A DNA stretch of 64,000 bases from Zonotrichia leucophrys gambelii (Eukaryota > Chordata > Aves > Passeriformes > Passerellidae): contig NC_088186.1 of assembly GCF_028769735.1 (NCBI RefSeq), positions 8,339,001 through 8,403,000 on the forward strand, given 5' to 3'. Within the stretch, counting starts at the first letter, position 1. Each line of letters starts with the position of its first letter. A model generated the notes under the pieces. The model made no database searches and was not told the origin of the DNA. It saw only the letters and a program-made list of their open reading frames with translations. Both the position numbers and the translations under genes were made by a program. This document shows, piece after piece, positions 45,927 through 58,685 of this stretch.

Positions 45927-47521
45927 TGCCTGTGCAATGCCTTCTGAAACCACACTGACCTGGCTAAAAGCTGAAATTTATTGTAAAATTATTTTTAGGC
46001 AAGATCATTTCAGCATTCTCCTTCAAAACCCTGTGCATACTTTTCGCAGCATTATCAAAAGCAGGCAAACTGTGAATTTGAATTCTTCTCAATGAGCTTT
46101 GCTGTTGGAGAAGACCTGTCTGATTATTTTTCCCTTTCCAGAAATTAATGAAGAATTGGGTCTTTCTTCCCTGACTTCTCCTTGCTGCTCATTCAAAACA
46201 TTTAATGAATTTCATGCCCTTCCTGTTGAAAATTAGAAAGAAAAGCACAAATCCTAATTAATTTTTGGAACTTGTAGTCTGAAAAGCCCCACTGAGTTAG
46301 GTCAATCAGTTTTGTTCAGATGTCAGGCGCTGTGCTGGATTCATTTAATGTTTCAAAACCAAGAAAAGAGGATTATAAAACCTATAGGGAAGTACTCTAC
46401 TTAAACTTTAAAAGTTTGGGGGGAGGGTTGTTTTTTTGCATTTTCAAAGCAGATTTTTGCTGTCCACAAACTCCACCAAAATTTATTCTGCAGTACCTGA
46501 TAACACAGAATAGTTTGTAGGCAGTTCTACCACAGGCCAGTTGTGTTACTATGACTCAAATCCCAGCCAGACTTCAAGTGCCTTCAAAAGAAAATTTAAT
46601 TTACCCAGTTAACCCTTTTTTGGGGGGACATGAAAGCACATTCACCACTTTTCAACATTTGGCTCTGTGTTAATTTGACCTTGTGCACATAAAGGCTCCA
46701 CATCAGAGGATGGATGCTCTACAGGCCTGGTCAAACCTCCTGCATCACTCACAGCCCATTATTTCTGAAGTGCTGTTAGCAGGGAAACCCAAACAATCCT
46801 TTTCCCAGGCTGTCCTTTCACCCATGGCCTTGGCAAGCTCTGAGAGCAGAGCAATCCCAAAGCCTCTCCAGCTAAAGTGACACGTCCCAAATGGATATCC
46901 AATTGTTTGGATTGGGTGTTGTCAGGGTGATGATTCCGTTCTCTTGGATCTTATTTGGATCTCCTGGCAGAATTCATGGTACCCAGCTGGTTTCTACATT
47001 GAAAAGGACTTTCTGTCCCTGCTCTGTCTGCCTTTATTTCTCCCTCCTTTTGAACTCATGAAGGAGTGAGATGGTGCAGGTGAGCAAAGAGGAGATGGCA
47101 TCTCCTGGATGGAAGGAGCTGAGCTGAGGCACCCAATTTGCTCCTCCTGAGATTGCTCTGTGCAGCCAGACACCACGAGGGTGCCAGCAGTGAAGTCAGC
47201 AGTTGTACAGATTTCTTGGGTTGGGGGCCATGCTCAGCACATCAACTCTACACGAGGTTTTTGGGAGGTTCCTCAGGAGAGGGACTGGATGGTTCTTGCA
47301 GTGCTCAAACACTGCTCTGGTTCATTGGCCAAACTGGCACAGTGCCAGGCACTCAGGGGACTGCTGCCATTGTCACAGCAAAATTGATCCTTTCCACAAT
47401 GAACGTCCCTGCTTTTTGTGGTTATCATGAATGAATAATCATTATTTCACCTCAGAGTTACAGGAGCAGCTACCCCTAAACTACCACATTTCTCATCTCA
47501 AAGAACTCATTAAAGACATTT
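45927..47521. other. Single-copy stretch, nothing firm
   Basis: About 1.6 kb. The section 46130-46300 contains TTAATGAATTTCATG and CCTAATTAATTTTTGG words like regulatory DNA. No gene or transposon recognised. Confidence 0.4.
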
Positions 47522-47872
47522 ACAGAACCACAGAATATCCTGAGCTGGGAGGAACTGAAGGGATCCCCCAGCCCAGCCCCTGTCCCTGCCCAGCCCCCCC
47601 AGCAGCCCCAGCCTGGGCACCCCTGGCAGCGCTGCCCAAAGGCTCCTGGAGCTCTGGCAGCCTCGGGGCCGTGCCCATTCCCTGGGCAGCCTGGGCAGTG
47701 CCAGCACCCTCTGGGGGCAGAGCCTTGCCCTGAGCTCCAGCCTGAGCTGCCCTGGCCCAGCCCCAGCCGTGCCCTGGCTCCTGTCCCTGGCCCAGAGCAG
47801 AGATGGAGCTGCCCCTCGGGAGGAGCTGCAGCCCCGGGGAGCTCTGCCCTCACTCTGCTCTTCTCCAGGCTG
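47522..47872 (-). mobile_element. CR1 LINE, GC-rich subfamily
   Basis: Reversed CR1 end ACAGAACCACAGAATATCCT, GAGCTGGGAGGAACTGAAGG, GATCCCCCAGCCCAGCCCCT, CTCCTGGAGCTCTGGCAGCC, and TGGGCAGCCTGGGCAGTGCC. This is the AGAATATCCTGAG-type tail, distinct from the tails at 40641 and 28117. It is very GC-rich. The open frames on its minus strand (146 and 122 codons) are by-products. Confidence 0.85.
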
Positions 47873-47880
47873 AACCAATC

Positions 47881-47910
47881 AATAATAATAATAATAATAA
47901 TAATAATAAT
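47881..47910. repeat. AAT trinucleotide microsatellite
   Basis: Ten perfect AAT units beginning eight bases after the CR1 fragment. Confidence 0.97.
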
Positions 47911-49239
47911 CGTCACGAAGGCTATTTGTGTTGAGAAGCTGCTCAGTCAGGGTTGCACAAGTCACTCTCTGAACCATGAATCCAACAGTGCTCCTGGGTG
48001 GCAGTGCAGCTCCCATCCACTTCAGCTGTTCTTTGTTCTGATGACATGGACTATTTCCTAGTCATTTCTAAGAGAAGGGATTAACAGAAATGGAGTTTGA
48101 CCTTTTCATTATCCCCATCAAGGCAGCCTTACTGACCACTGGAACTTCTGAGAGCTGTGCTGGCAACGTTGCTTTTTCTAATGATGTGAAGTAAACCTGT
48201 CAGGAGGATGAGGCCTCCTTAGCTGCACAAGAGCAAGGGACATATTTAAAGGCAGGACTATCTGCAGCCCCACCCTGAGGATAAACAATCGGGAGCAGAC
48301 ACCTTGCAGCTTGGATTTAGAGATTTGATTCACGCAGGAAGGAATCTGCCTCCTCCAGCTTCTTTTTCTGAAGAGTTAAATTTGATTGAGGGTCATGGGA
48401 ACCAGTCTTTCACAAGCTGGATTTTAAAGGAAACTTTAATACTTACAGATCAGAGTTCCAGTTCAGTTCAGTTCCCATTACATCAGTAGATTTCCACTTT
48501 GTTACCATATAAGAAAGACTCTCTTCCAAACACTTATTTGGCACTTCACTGTAACAGCCACTGCTTTTTTACAGAGCTGCTCCTATCCCTAATGCTGACA
48601 CAAGCTAAAATGTGAGAAGAAAGTCACACAACTTTGCTAAATGAAGGCCTGATTTACTTTCATGATTCTCACTGAGACAGGGAATTACTTCTTAACCTTT
48701 CAGGCTGCTTCCCTGTAGGAGCCTGGGAGGGGCTGTGACCGGGGCATGGCCCTGACATCGCACACAGCTTTGGTTCCTTCTGCTAAAAACCAGGGCTGCT
48801 CCATTCCTGGCTGCTTCCATCTGGTCAGAGCAGAGCACTTGTCAAGTTTCGTATCACATCTTCACTATTTGTTCTATAAGATAATGTCTTTACAGATTAT
48901 CTTTACTATTATTAATTAAGATTATCTTTACTATCTTTCAAATTATTATATCCCACTAATAATTCAATTTCATTTTAATGCTCAGTACATACATAAAGAC
49001 AAACAGTCTGAAATTTTTAAGAATCATATCTGAGACTTTCCAGGATCATTATTGTTTAAGACTAAGTTACATGCAAAGCTTTTTGCATTACTACCATTCC
49101 CAGAGAGAAAATCCATAATGAAGACTGCAAATGTACTGGATTAATGGAAAAGAAAAAGCAACTAACTTTGCTACAAAAGAAACACTGAATAATGAAGCCC
49201 AAGCACTCTTTGACAAGCCAGAATTCTAATTTGTTCACT

Positions 49240-49297
49240 GTAGTCTCAATTTATCTAATTTATCAGCTATTGAGACTACTATCACAGTAGTCTCAAT
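49240..49297. repeat. Three copies of an 11-bp word forming a perfect hairpin
   Basis: GTAGTCTCAAT at 49240-49250, its reverse complement ATTGAGACTAC at 49269-49279, and GTAGTCTCAAT again at 49287-49297. The second and third copies form a perfect 11-bp stem around the 7-base loop TATCACA; the first and second can pair instead around an 18-base loop. The two alternatives are mutually exclusive. Confidence 0.93.
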
Positions 49298-50262
49298 CCT
49301 ATGGTCAGGATTATCAGGATTAGGATTGGAACACGATTTGCTATGAAGGTATAAACCTGGAATGTCCTGTTAGAGGATAATAAAACCACTGAGAACATTC
49401 TTCCATTTCTCTGGCCAATTCAATTTGAATCATTAAATGTTATTGGCAAACACAAAGAGACAGTCAAGGTAAATAACATCGTTTATATGTGGGTTAATTA
49501 ACTGCCTGAAGTACCACCCATGAAGCAGATAAATCAGACTATTCTTCTGAGCCCCGAATCAAAGGAGGTTAAGGAAGTTAAAGGAGGTTAAAGGAATTAC
49601 TTCACCATTACCATAATCTAATATGTGACCAAATGTACAGATGCTGCATTCAAGAGAGCAGAAACAAAATAACTGCTCTGCTGTGGGGAGGCTGGCTGGA
49701 TAAATGCCAGCATGTTCACTGCCCTGAAAATAGAAGACAAGAAAATACACATATCATGTTAAACTAATGATTTATGTGTCCCAAAGGCCAGTACCAGGAG
49801 AATGAACCCCTAGAAGGCACAAATAATGAACACATTTTCTGTAATAGAAGTGTTTATTTCTCCTTCTAGTAGGAGGCTCTCTCCTAACAGAGAACATGAG
49901 GATTTGATATTGAGAGGATCACTGGTTCTCCCCAGGGGACTGTCTGTGTGCAAGGAACTGCTCAGAGGGCAGCAGGTACTCCCAAGGGCAGCTCCATTTG
50001 TCAGTGGGTGGGCTGGGAGCAGAGATCAGGGCTGGAAAACTCCAGGAGATGGGGCCTGGAAGCATGGGCTGGAGAGAGAACAGTTCAGGGGAAAACAGGG
50101 CTGGAGAGAGATGGGAATGAGGTGACTCAGTGGAGAGAGGTCACAGCAAAGCACACAGGAGGAGTTTTGAGAAAAAGAGGAGTTTTACAGAAGAGAGAAA
50201 GAATTTAGCAGAGCCCTGACCAGTAAGTGTTGTTTTAGTGTACAAGACAACTGTCTCTCCTA

Positions 50263-50316
50263 AGGAAAATGGGAAGGGAAGAGGGAAGGAAAGGGAAAGA
50301 AAGGGAAAGAAAGGGA
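50263..50316. repeat. GGGAAA purine microsatellite
   Basis: GGAAAATGGGAAGGGAAGAG, then GGAAAGGGAAAGAAAGGGAA, AGAAAGGG. One strand is almost entirely purine. Confidence 0.9.
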
Positions 50317-51446
50317 TGATGACTTAGCTTGGTAAGCTCCTCCTGAGCTCAGGGCAAGATCCCTGCAGTGCCATCAGCCAGGGTCTGTCTTTAGCTCACC
50401 TGGTGTGCACCCCAAAGCACAGTGTAACTCCAGCCACAGGAAATGCCCCTCTAGGACCCCACAGTCATCAAGGACTCCCAGATCATCACATCCACCCTGG
50501 GGCCAAAATCCAGGAGCTTGCACTCACACAGGCTGTATCCTGAATCCATGCTCTGGTAGAACAGCAAGAATTCAGGACCTCAGAGGCATTGGCAGGATTC
50601 TCTCCTGGTGTCAGGTACCTGTGTCACAATCCCATGGTCCTGCCTAGATGAGCTGGTTCTAATACTGTTCTAATTCTGAAAAAAAAAAAAAAAATAGAGC
50701 CTCAGGCAATTTTCAGCTGTGATTGTGTGAGTTTAAAGATAGCAAGGTCATGGGTTATTCTCACCCCATCCCTAATTTCTTCCTCCATTTAAACAGATGG
50801 AAAAGGAAAAACCCTGCCCACCAGCAAGTTCCCTGCCTGGAATGGTTGTAGGACGAATGGTTTCTGATACCTCTGGGTCACATCAGCTTAGAATCCAAGT
50901 TTACATTAGCCCTGGTGGATGTGTTCATGCCTAAAGCTGCACTCAGGAAATCCAGCAGCTCAGAGCTCTGAACAGAGCCACAGGACAGCCCTGAGGAGGC
51001 ACATCCCAGACTCACATGTGATAGCCTGAAATCCCATCAGGAGCAGCTCCATGTGCTGACATAACTACAGGGAAAGGGATGTCCTTTACAAGTGTAAGAG
51101 ATACCAGGAACCAGCAAGGATGTGGGATGAAAGGAGGAGAAGGGAAAAAAATCTCTTTGAATGGACATAAACCTGCTATTTATAGTAGAATGAGCTCACA
51201 GGAAAGGATACTGATGATATCAGAAACCACCAGGACATCTGTTTCTTTTAGTAGCAAAGAAGATTTCCCTAGGGGACATCTGAGTGTGCTTCAAGGACTC
51301 CCAGGCCAGCAGGAGCCAGGAAGGCAGGAGGCAGCAGGATCCCATTGCTCCCTTGCAGACTGCCTGCAGACAGTGAATCAGATCCTGCAGGACCCCATGG
51401 ATGTCACCCACTCTCCAGCCCTGCAGGTGGGAAACCTCTGGGGTCC

Positions 51447-52391
51447 TGTCTTGGTTTGGAAAGACAGGAGTCTGCTAAGGAAGGCAGGAGCCTCCCCTGA
51501 AATGGAGAACCTAAACCCTCCCCAACCCTCCCAATTGCTAAATTTTAAATTAAGGGGCTGTCACGCAAAAATATGGGAGCAGGAAATAACTGTTCTTTAA
51601 TAGGGAAGGGGAAAAAAAAAAAGGATAAAATAAACAATGCAGTACACTAGAACAACACTGACAGAGTGAGAACCCAGCCTGACACCCTGTGGGTCAGGGT
51701 GTTGGTGGCAGTCCCATCGGAATTGTGGCTGCAGCCCTCCTGCAGTGTCAGGGGTGGTTCTGTTGGAGCAGGGATCCTGTAGAGAAGGATGGATTCTTCC
51801 TCTGAAGATCCAGTGGAAGGAGAGGCAGCTGCTGTTCCTCTGGGGAATCCCATGGAGAAAGGCATGCTGGTGTCTCAAAACCTCTGATTTATATCTGGGT
51901 AGCAATGCTTGGCTCCTCCCTCTGGGCGGAGCATCTCCCAATGGGATGCTGAAGTTCTTATCAGCCATGCAGTGACATTCCATAGCTGTTATCAGCAATG
52001 TCCCCTCCCGAGGGAGGAGTGATTGTGGCCACTCAAAGAGAGAGATAAGGCAAACTGCCCACTTGACAAAGGTGATCTGCCACACAGATGGTCATTGAAA
52101 ACATCTTGCATTGCAATCTTCAACAAGTCACCAGACCAGGAATGTCCAGGCTGTGACCGAGACATGGAACCAGGCACAAGATTTAACACAGAATGTGTGT
52201 GGGGTTTCTTTAATGAGGGCACAAGGATGGTAATTGTGGGTTATTCTGCTGCAGGATGGTCTAGGGGGTGAATTGTTACTGGTGCCCACGCAGATCTGTG
52301 CTGCCTGGTGTAGTGAGGGACATTTGGGGTGACCAGAATGGTGTAAAGTCCCACATGACATCAACATCCATCAAAACTCAAAACCAGGACA
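51447..52391 (-). mobile_element. LTR, type E, minus copy
   Basis: Begins TGTCTTGGTTTGGAAAGACA and the related sequence ends near AAACCAGGACA (52391). On the minus strand it shows CCATCTGTGTGGCAGATCAC, CACTCCTCCCTCGGGAGGGG, a GC-box (CTCCGCCC) before GGAGCCAAGCATTGCTACCC, a TATA-like ATATAAATC near 51893, CTACAGGATCCCTGCTCC, CACTGCAGGAGGGCTGCAGC, CTATTAAAGAACTG (ATTAAA as polyadenylation signal) and CCTTCCTTAGCAGACTCCTG. The part 51447-52080 aligns with 27415-28076 in reverse. The part 52117-52391 may be the LTR start or adjoining element sequence; I found no target duplication. Confidence 0.75.
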
Positions 52392-53760
52392 GCTTTTTCC
52401 TTTACCTTAACAATCCATAGACTTCAGAAATTAAACTTCTTATTTCCAGGATGGCAGAAACACATGCCAGCAGTGCAAAGAAGCAATCCCACTCACCTCC
52501 AAAAAACAACCCCAGTGGGACATGTTTTACTTTAAACTGGGATACCTAAGGCAGAATTGAAAGAACTCTGCACAGGGCTGAGAGTGTTCAGTGTATTTTC
52601 TCTCATGAAAGATGCAGTAACATATTTGTTTTTTGAAATAAGCTGGGAGATCAGTGAATCCACAGATCTATGATGGATGAGCTGCCAGGACAGCGCTGAA
52701 CTCTCTGATACTGAAAGACTCACAAACAGCACATCATTAAAATTCAGAGGAAGCAGTTGTGGAGTGCATCAATCCATGGAACAAAAACATCCTGAGAAGG
52801 AGCTGCTTGTAGTTTTAGAATCCAGAATCACCTGGAATAAAGGTAGGTGTTCCAAAAAGCAGTCAGACATTGAATTGTGCCACAGAACTCTTTTGAAGCC
52901 CCATCAATGTGTTGATGTTTTCATTGTTCTTGTCTCCATTGACTAAAAATGTCAAGTGTTTTATGAAGGCTAAAAAGCCTTGAGATGCAAGGCCAAAAGT
53001 CATGGTAACTGGAATGAGGGCTTGGGAATGAAGGCTGCTTTGAACTTACTGGGAAAAGAGTCAAAAGAGAAAAATAGTCAGTAAAGTGTTGGATAAGAAA
53101 TGCCATGAGAAGGAGGCAGCTGAGGGGGGAAAAACCTGTAAGGAAGTATCTCACATCAACTTTATAGAGGGTTTTAACCAGCAGACAATGTGACTTGGGT
53201 GCTCTCAAGCCTAAATGAGACCAGCTCCTCTGACTTCAGGGAGCTCCTGACACACTACCTGTGTTTAAAACATTAAAATGGGGTGAAAATGCTTGAAATC
53301 CTTGCTGCATACATGCCAATAGAATATTCAATTGCCTTTTCCTTGGAAATTCACTTGCAAGTTAAATGTGTTTGCAATCACCAATAGAAAGGTGAAGCTG
53401 GCAGCAGAATGAAGGATGTGTCCTGTAGCCTGATACAAATCATCCACTTCCTTTCCAGCTGGGACAGACAAGTGTATTCCCTTGGAGGGGACATGTCAGA
53501 GCAGAGTAAAATTAATGAGGGCAAGTCTTTGGTTGTTGTTTAGGAAGATAACAAATCCTGTGGGACTTGAAGATGTTGCCACCTAGAGCACAATGAACAC
53601 CACCTTCAGAGGCTGCTCTGAAGAGAAGCACAGGTTATCCCAGGCAGTGTGTCTGCAGAGTGTGAAAAGAGCTCAAACTGGAAATAAAACTCACAGTGAA
53701 AGATATTTAAGTTATCAAAATACACCTGGGGCTGCAGAGAGGAAGGTGTGGCTGTTACTG
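52392..53760. other. Single-copy stretch, nothing recognised
   Basis: About 1.4 kb between a type E LTR and a CR1. No repeat, exon or RNA gene recognised. Confidence 0.4.
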
Positions 53761-54340
53761 TCACAGAATCATAGAATCATAAAATAGCTTGGGTTGGAAG
53801 GGACTCTTTAAAGATTATCTAGTTCCACCCCTGCCATGGTCAGGGACACTTTCCACAGTGGTTCCAGGGTGCTCCAACCTGGCCTTGGGCAGTGCCAGGG
53901 ATCCAGGGGCAGCCACAGCTGCTCTGGGCACCCTGTGCCAGGGCCTCAGCACCCTCACAGGGAAGAATTTCATCTTAATATCCCATCCAGCCCTGCCCTC
54001 TGGCAGCTTAAAGCCATTCCCTGTGTCCTGCCCTTCCAGGCCATTGTAAATTTTCTTTCTCCATCTTTCCTGTTGGCCCCTCCAGGCCCTGCAAGGCCAC
54101 ACTGAGGTCTCCCCAAAGCTTCTCCTCTCCAGGTGCACAATCCCAGCTGTCCCAGCCTCTCCTCCCAGCAGAGCTGCTCCATCCTCTGATCTCCCTGGTG
54201 CCTCCTCTGAATCTCTGCAGCAGCTCCGGCTCCTCCCTGTGCTGGCCAGGGCTGGGGCAGCTCTGCAGGTGGGGTCTCACCTGGGCACAGGCACAGGGGC
54301 ACAATCCCCCCTGCCCTGCTGCCCACGCTGCTTTGGATGC
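53761..54340 (-). mobile_element. CR1 LINE, longest copy, about 580 bp
   Basis: Reversed CR1 running from TCACAGAATCATAGAATCAT through CCACCCCTGCCATGGTCAGG, CCTGGCCTTGGGCAGTGCCA, GGCCCTGCAAGGCCACACTG, TCCCAGCTGTCCCAGCCTCT, GCTCCGGCTCCTCCCTGTGC and CCCTGCCCTGCTGCCCACGC. It reaches into the region just downstream of the CR1 second ORF. Frames of up to 175 codons across it are shadows of degraded element sequence. 5'-truncated, no reverse transcriptase. Confidence 0.95.
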
Positions 54341-57300
54341 AGATTTCTCTTTCCACTGAAAATGGGTTTGTTACAACAGGAACTGACAGAGGAAAAGAGC
54401 TGAACAGAGCAGGGTAAACACACAGAGCTTTGCCACAGCAATCTGAACAACCCAGAGTGGGCACTGAGCTGTGCTGCCCCTCAGGGCTCTGAATCACACA
54501 GCTTCAGGAGCACAAAGAGCAGAAAATCAGGGTGATTTCTTACAAACACTGCCTTTCATGTAGCTGCCAGCTTGAGTAACTTCCCAGAGCTCCTCTTCAC
54601 TAGCCTGGCTTGCTCAAATGTTTCCCAGCATAAACCAGTACCTCTCTAGACAGATGGATCATCCAAGACCTTATGCACAAATTGAGGATAATATCTCCCA
54701 GAACTACCACAAGACTAAAAGCCTTAATGATTGTTTGTAATACTAAAGGGAAAGGGAATGCAAAGGAAAAGATCCATGGGCAGATCTCCCAGTCCTGGTG
54801 AGTTTTCTGACACGCACCCTGTGTCTCGCTCACCTCAGGGAGCTTTGGTCTCAGGTTCTTACCAAAATCACCCCTGACCCAGACAGCAGAGTAGCTGCCT
54901 CTGGATGTTGGATTCTGCCCGGCTCAGCACTAGATCAGATTTAATTAAAAACTCCAGGCCAGCACACAAAGCAGTGATGTGGAGTGCTCCCAACCAAGCT
55001 CTGCAAGTCAAGCTTTGTTAGCAAAACTTTTCATCTTTCCAGCCTGGTAAACAGCTTCATTTCCAACCTGCTGCAGGAATCACTGCAAAGAATTCAAGGG
55101 AGGGAATGGGGAGATGGGGTAAGAAAAGAGGGTGACAAGAAGCTTTCTCTTAAATAAGAGTGTGTTTTGAATTGATATCTTGAGTGCCAAAACAAATGGC
55201 CTTCAGATGTGGCTTTACAAATTACAATATCAGTAGGGGGAAAAAAGTCTCTTAAATGTTAAGTTTTCCCTCAAGATTGAAGTGAGTATTCATGCTGGCT
55301 TCATTCCTTCCCCTAACTTCCAAGCTGAAATGTCAGCTCAAACTCTATTTACAGCCCCCACTTTAGACTTTCCTATGGTGCTGTCAAAGTAACATTTGAA
55401 TTTCCATTTCATCAACTGAAAGAAAAACAACCCCAAACTTTGGATGGAGTGGATGCAGGGATTAGAGCTGTGTACTGCTTACATGTCTCCTGTTGTTTTG
55501 TCTAAACCAAGGGGTTTGTGCAGGATTCTGACATGTGTGCAATATCTGAGCCATGAACTAATGCTAATGGGGCTGGGCCATGCTGAGAAAGTTAATTAGG
55601 GGTGTTTTTCTGTAGGATATTTAGCTGCAATCATGGCCTTACATGCTCCACTCCTTTCTGATTATGGTGTAAATCATATTAAGGCTAAAGCACCGAAATA
55701 AACATTTTGTACCTTGTTTGCAGATGTGTTCAAGGTCGTGTGGTCTCTAAAGCAAATAAATGAAATTATCTGGGTTTAAGAACATTTCAGTCACTTTTAT
55801 TTAAAAATCACTACCCTGATCCACTCCAGTGAGCTTCTCCCACGTCTGAGAGGTGGCAAGCTTTGAACTTGTTTTGTGTTCATTCACCCCTGTGTGTCTG
55901 AGATCATTATGAAAACAAGCACAGAGGCCCCTGAGTAACTCTGTTTCCTTCAGAGAGCAAATCACTACAAATTAATCCTAAATCACTCTTGGGATGCCTC
56001 TGTTTGGATGCAGAGCAGCCCAACTCCACCTCCAATTCGAGGCTGTGTTTGTCCTGCTGGATAGGGAGCACCAGGAACCACCACCCAGCTCCAAAATCAG
56101 ATTTTCTCCCTTGTGAGACAGGCTTGTGCCCGCCCTGGTGACAGCCAGGCCTCTGTAGGGCAGACTTAGAGCTTAATAACTGCTCCAAAAGAGATTTAAC
56201 AAGGGGTTCTTGCTTGTTTGGCCTTCTCCTCTTCTGCACCTCCTTTAATTGAGCTGTAGATTTGCACCAACAGAGCATTTTGTGCCCTGAGAGCTCTCCA
56301 GATCTGTAACTGAGGGGTCAGCAAGAGGGGTCATCTGCTCTTCTCTTGCAGAACAGCTCTGCTGGAAGGTTTTATTGGGATTGATTTGACTGGGATCATG
56401 TCAAATCACATCTCCAGCACCAACCCTCTCAGCCTCTGCCTTGTTAACTGCTGAGTGTAAAACCTATTCTCTGCAAGTATGCCAAATTGGGGAAAATCAA
56501 GTGTTATTTGCAAAATCATCTGGATTTAAAGTCTTTTCCTATCTTTTTTCCCTGCTGAGATCAGACTCATCTTGCAGCCTTTGCTTGCCTCACAGACTGA
56601 GTGATCAGACATCAGACCTTGAAGCTGTTTTTTCCTCTCTTTAACTTTCCTTTTATTTGAAGTGAAGGTGGAGAGAAAGGAAATAGGGGAAACTAGAAAG
56701 ATGATTTCCTTACATCACTTGCTTCTCTCCATCCCTTATCTCTATTAGCACAAGGCTAAATTCTCCCCAGGGAAAAGCCGGGACCTGGGGTCCCTCTGGG
56801 GATGTGTGGGGAGCTCTGCAGAGTGAGGAGAAGGTTCCATCACAGCCAAACTGTGTCACAGCAAGAAAAACCTTCAGCAGAGGAAGCTGCTGGTGTTGTA
56901 CCTGGCCTGTCACTGTGCCTGCTGGATTTTCCTCTGCTCTGTCAGGATACAGAGCTCCAGACCCTGTGGAAGTCAGGACAAAGCCCTCAATGCTATTTCA
57001 GGTCAGCTCAAGCAGCCATCAAAGAACAGCTTCCTGTTGCAGACACACAGGACTGGTGCTTGACCAGAAAAAAAATGGTTTTTCCACCTCCCTGCTGTTT
57101 CTTCTCTCTTGGCATCTGTGGCCTTATCTGGCACGTGCACTGGCACCATGCTGTGATAAAATGTTAATAAAATAAGAAACTGGCAAACACTCCTTGTTGG
57201 CGACCTCTACCAGTGAGTCACTGCTGCTATAGGAGCCATTTCCTTTAAAGTGGAAAAAAAAGAGAATATAACGCAGAAATAAGGAACCAGTCAGTGAATT

Positions 57301-58518
57301 TTCCATAAATAATGTTTCCTCCTCGTGTTCTTTCACCAATTGACTTCATTTCTGCTCTTTCCTTTTGCTGCCCCAGTTCCCAGCTCCTGGTTCTGGTAAT
57401 TTGTCAATGAACTGCAGAAGGGGCAGAGTGATTCATACCAAACCCAGACAACCAGCAGCCTATGGGGAACCTTCCCCCACTCCAGAGGGGAAGATTTCAT
57501 TCCCTGGCTTTAAAAAACTCCACGCAATTAGGAGGGAAAAGGGGAAAAAAGCTGTTCCAAGCATGATGTCACTGTTTCCACTGCTTCATAAGGAAAGCAT
57601 GTCCCCTTCTTATTTTAAAGATGACATATTAGTGCTTATTTTCCTGTCAGTCCTCTGTGTGTGAGGAAGGGGAGGCAAAAGGAATAAGGGTTTTCTGGCT
57701 TCTTTTACTTAATTCTGAAACTATCAAGAGCCTGCATCAGCTAAGTGGGAAGCAGCTGAGATATATCTGGAGAGAAGGGAGCAGCCAAGCAAGTTCCATG
57801 ATGGGAAGCTCCCTGCTCTGAGGAAATCCTGAGCTGGATTCAACTCCACAATTCTCAGGGAGCCCCTCAAAATGCCCAAAGTGTGACAAGAAATGGGGCT
57901 GTGTTCAGGGGTTAGTCAAGGGTTGGATGAAAATTGGATAGGTGTGGAATAACTATCACTACAGACCATTTCACATTAAAATTATGGCTCTTTTCCCTGC
58001 CCCCGAGCCTGGTAAAAATTGCTGCCAAGGGCAGAGGTGATAAACTTAAGGTAGAGGTGATAAACCTGCACCAGCCCAATCTTAACATCCTGTTTCTTAT
58101 AATTTAAGGTGCAATGGTAAATAGAGTTCTCTTACATTTGCTCCCCAGTACAGGTGTATGATAAAATGGAATATTTGGCACAAATCTGTTCATGAAAGTG
58201 CACAACAATGCTGCCATACACCAAAATTTGTACAGCAGGGTGCTGGTAAATAACCCAGTCCCAGGTACCCCAAATCACTGCAGCATCTTCAGTCCCCCAT
58301 GTCTGGTTACACTGGGGGACTCCAGAAGTCAAGGCTGATCAAAAAGTGACTCAAACAGGTTTGCAAACATTCAAAAAAACCAAATTTTTGCCTTCTCCTG
58401 AGTGCGAGGCTGTGGATTATTTATCCTTTTATTCCTAGGGCATCACTCTGTCTGTTAAGATGAACTGGTTGGACAAAGTGAAGTGATTTCTGAGTTCCAG
58501 CTTTGTAATTGATCAAAT
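54341..58518. other. Single-copy block, no gene recognised
   Basis: About 4.2 kb without transposons that I can name. The section 55540-55790 (ATGAACTAATGCTAATGGGG, AGTTAATTAGGGGTG, TTAGCTGCAATCATGG, GATTATGGTGTAAATCATAT) resembles conserved regulatory DNA. Two 15-bp words (GCAGAGGTGATAAAC and GTAGAGGTGATAAAC) recur at 58031 and 58051. Frames up to 123 codons show no domain. Confidence 0.4.
55540..55790. promoter_or_regulatory. Candidate conserved non-coding element
   Basis: Unique sequence rich in TAAT-core words and GATTA/TAATC motifs, without ORF or repeat. It resembles vertebrate developmental enhancers in texture only. No conservation data are available here. Confidence 0.2.
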
Positions 58519-58685
58519 CACAGAATCATGGAATGGTTTGGGCTGGAAGGGACTTTAGATCAACCCATTCTACCCCTGCCATGGCAGGGACACCTCCCAC
58601 TGTCCCAGGTGCTCCCAGTCCTGTCCAGTCTGGCCTTGGGCACTGCCAGGGATCCAGAAGCATCCACAGCTGCTCTGGGCAGCAA
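58519..58685 (-). mobile_element. CR1 LINE, 3' tip
   Basis: Reversed CR1: TCACAGAATCATGGAATGGT, TTGGGCTGGAAGGGACTTTA, CCTGCCATGGCAGGGACACC, CTGGCCTTGGGCACTGCCAG, ending near CAGCTGCTCTGGGCAGC. Confidence 0.92.

Larger units (their letters stand above)
47911..51441. other. Single-copy stretch with small repeats
   Basis: About 3.5 kb. It contains a three-copy inverted/direct repeat at 49240-49297, short AAGGAGGTTAAAGG repeats near 49565, a GGGAAA run (50263-50316) and an A16 run (50679-50694). The section 48850-49530 is AT-rich. No gene or transposon recognised. Confidence 0.4.

Noticed and set aside
45580..46095. Gly-Asn and Pro-Ile repeat proteins on opposite strands
   Set aside because: By-products of the CCCATT-type hexamer array, open in several frames on both strands.
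47476..47916. 146-codon frame ending in a run of Ile
   Set aside because: It covers a GC-rich CR1 tail and an AAT microsatellite.
53970..54497. 175-codon minus-strand frame
   Set aside because: Most of it is a degraded CR1 3' region, which is non-coding in the element itself.
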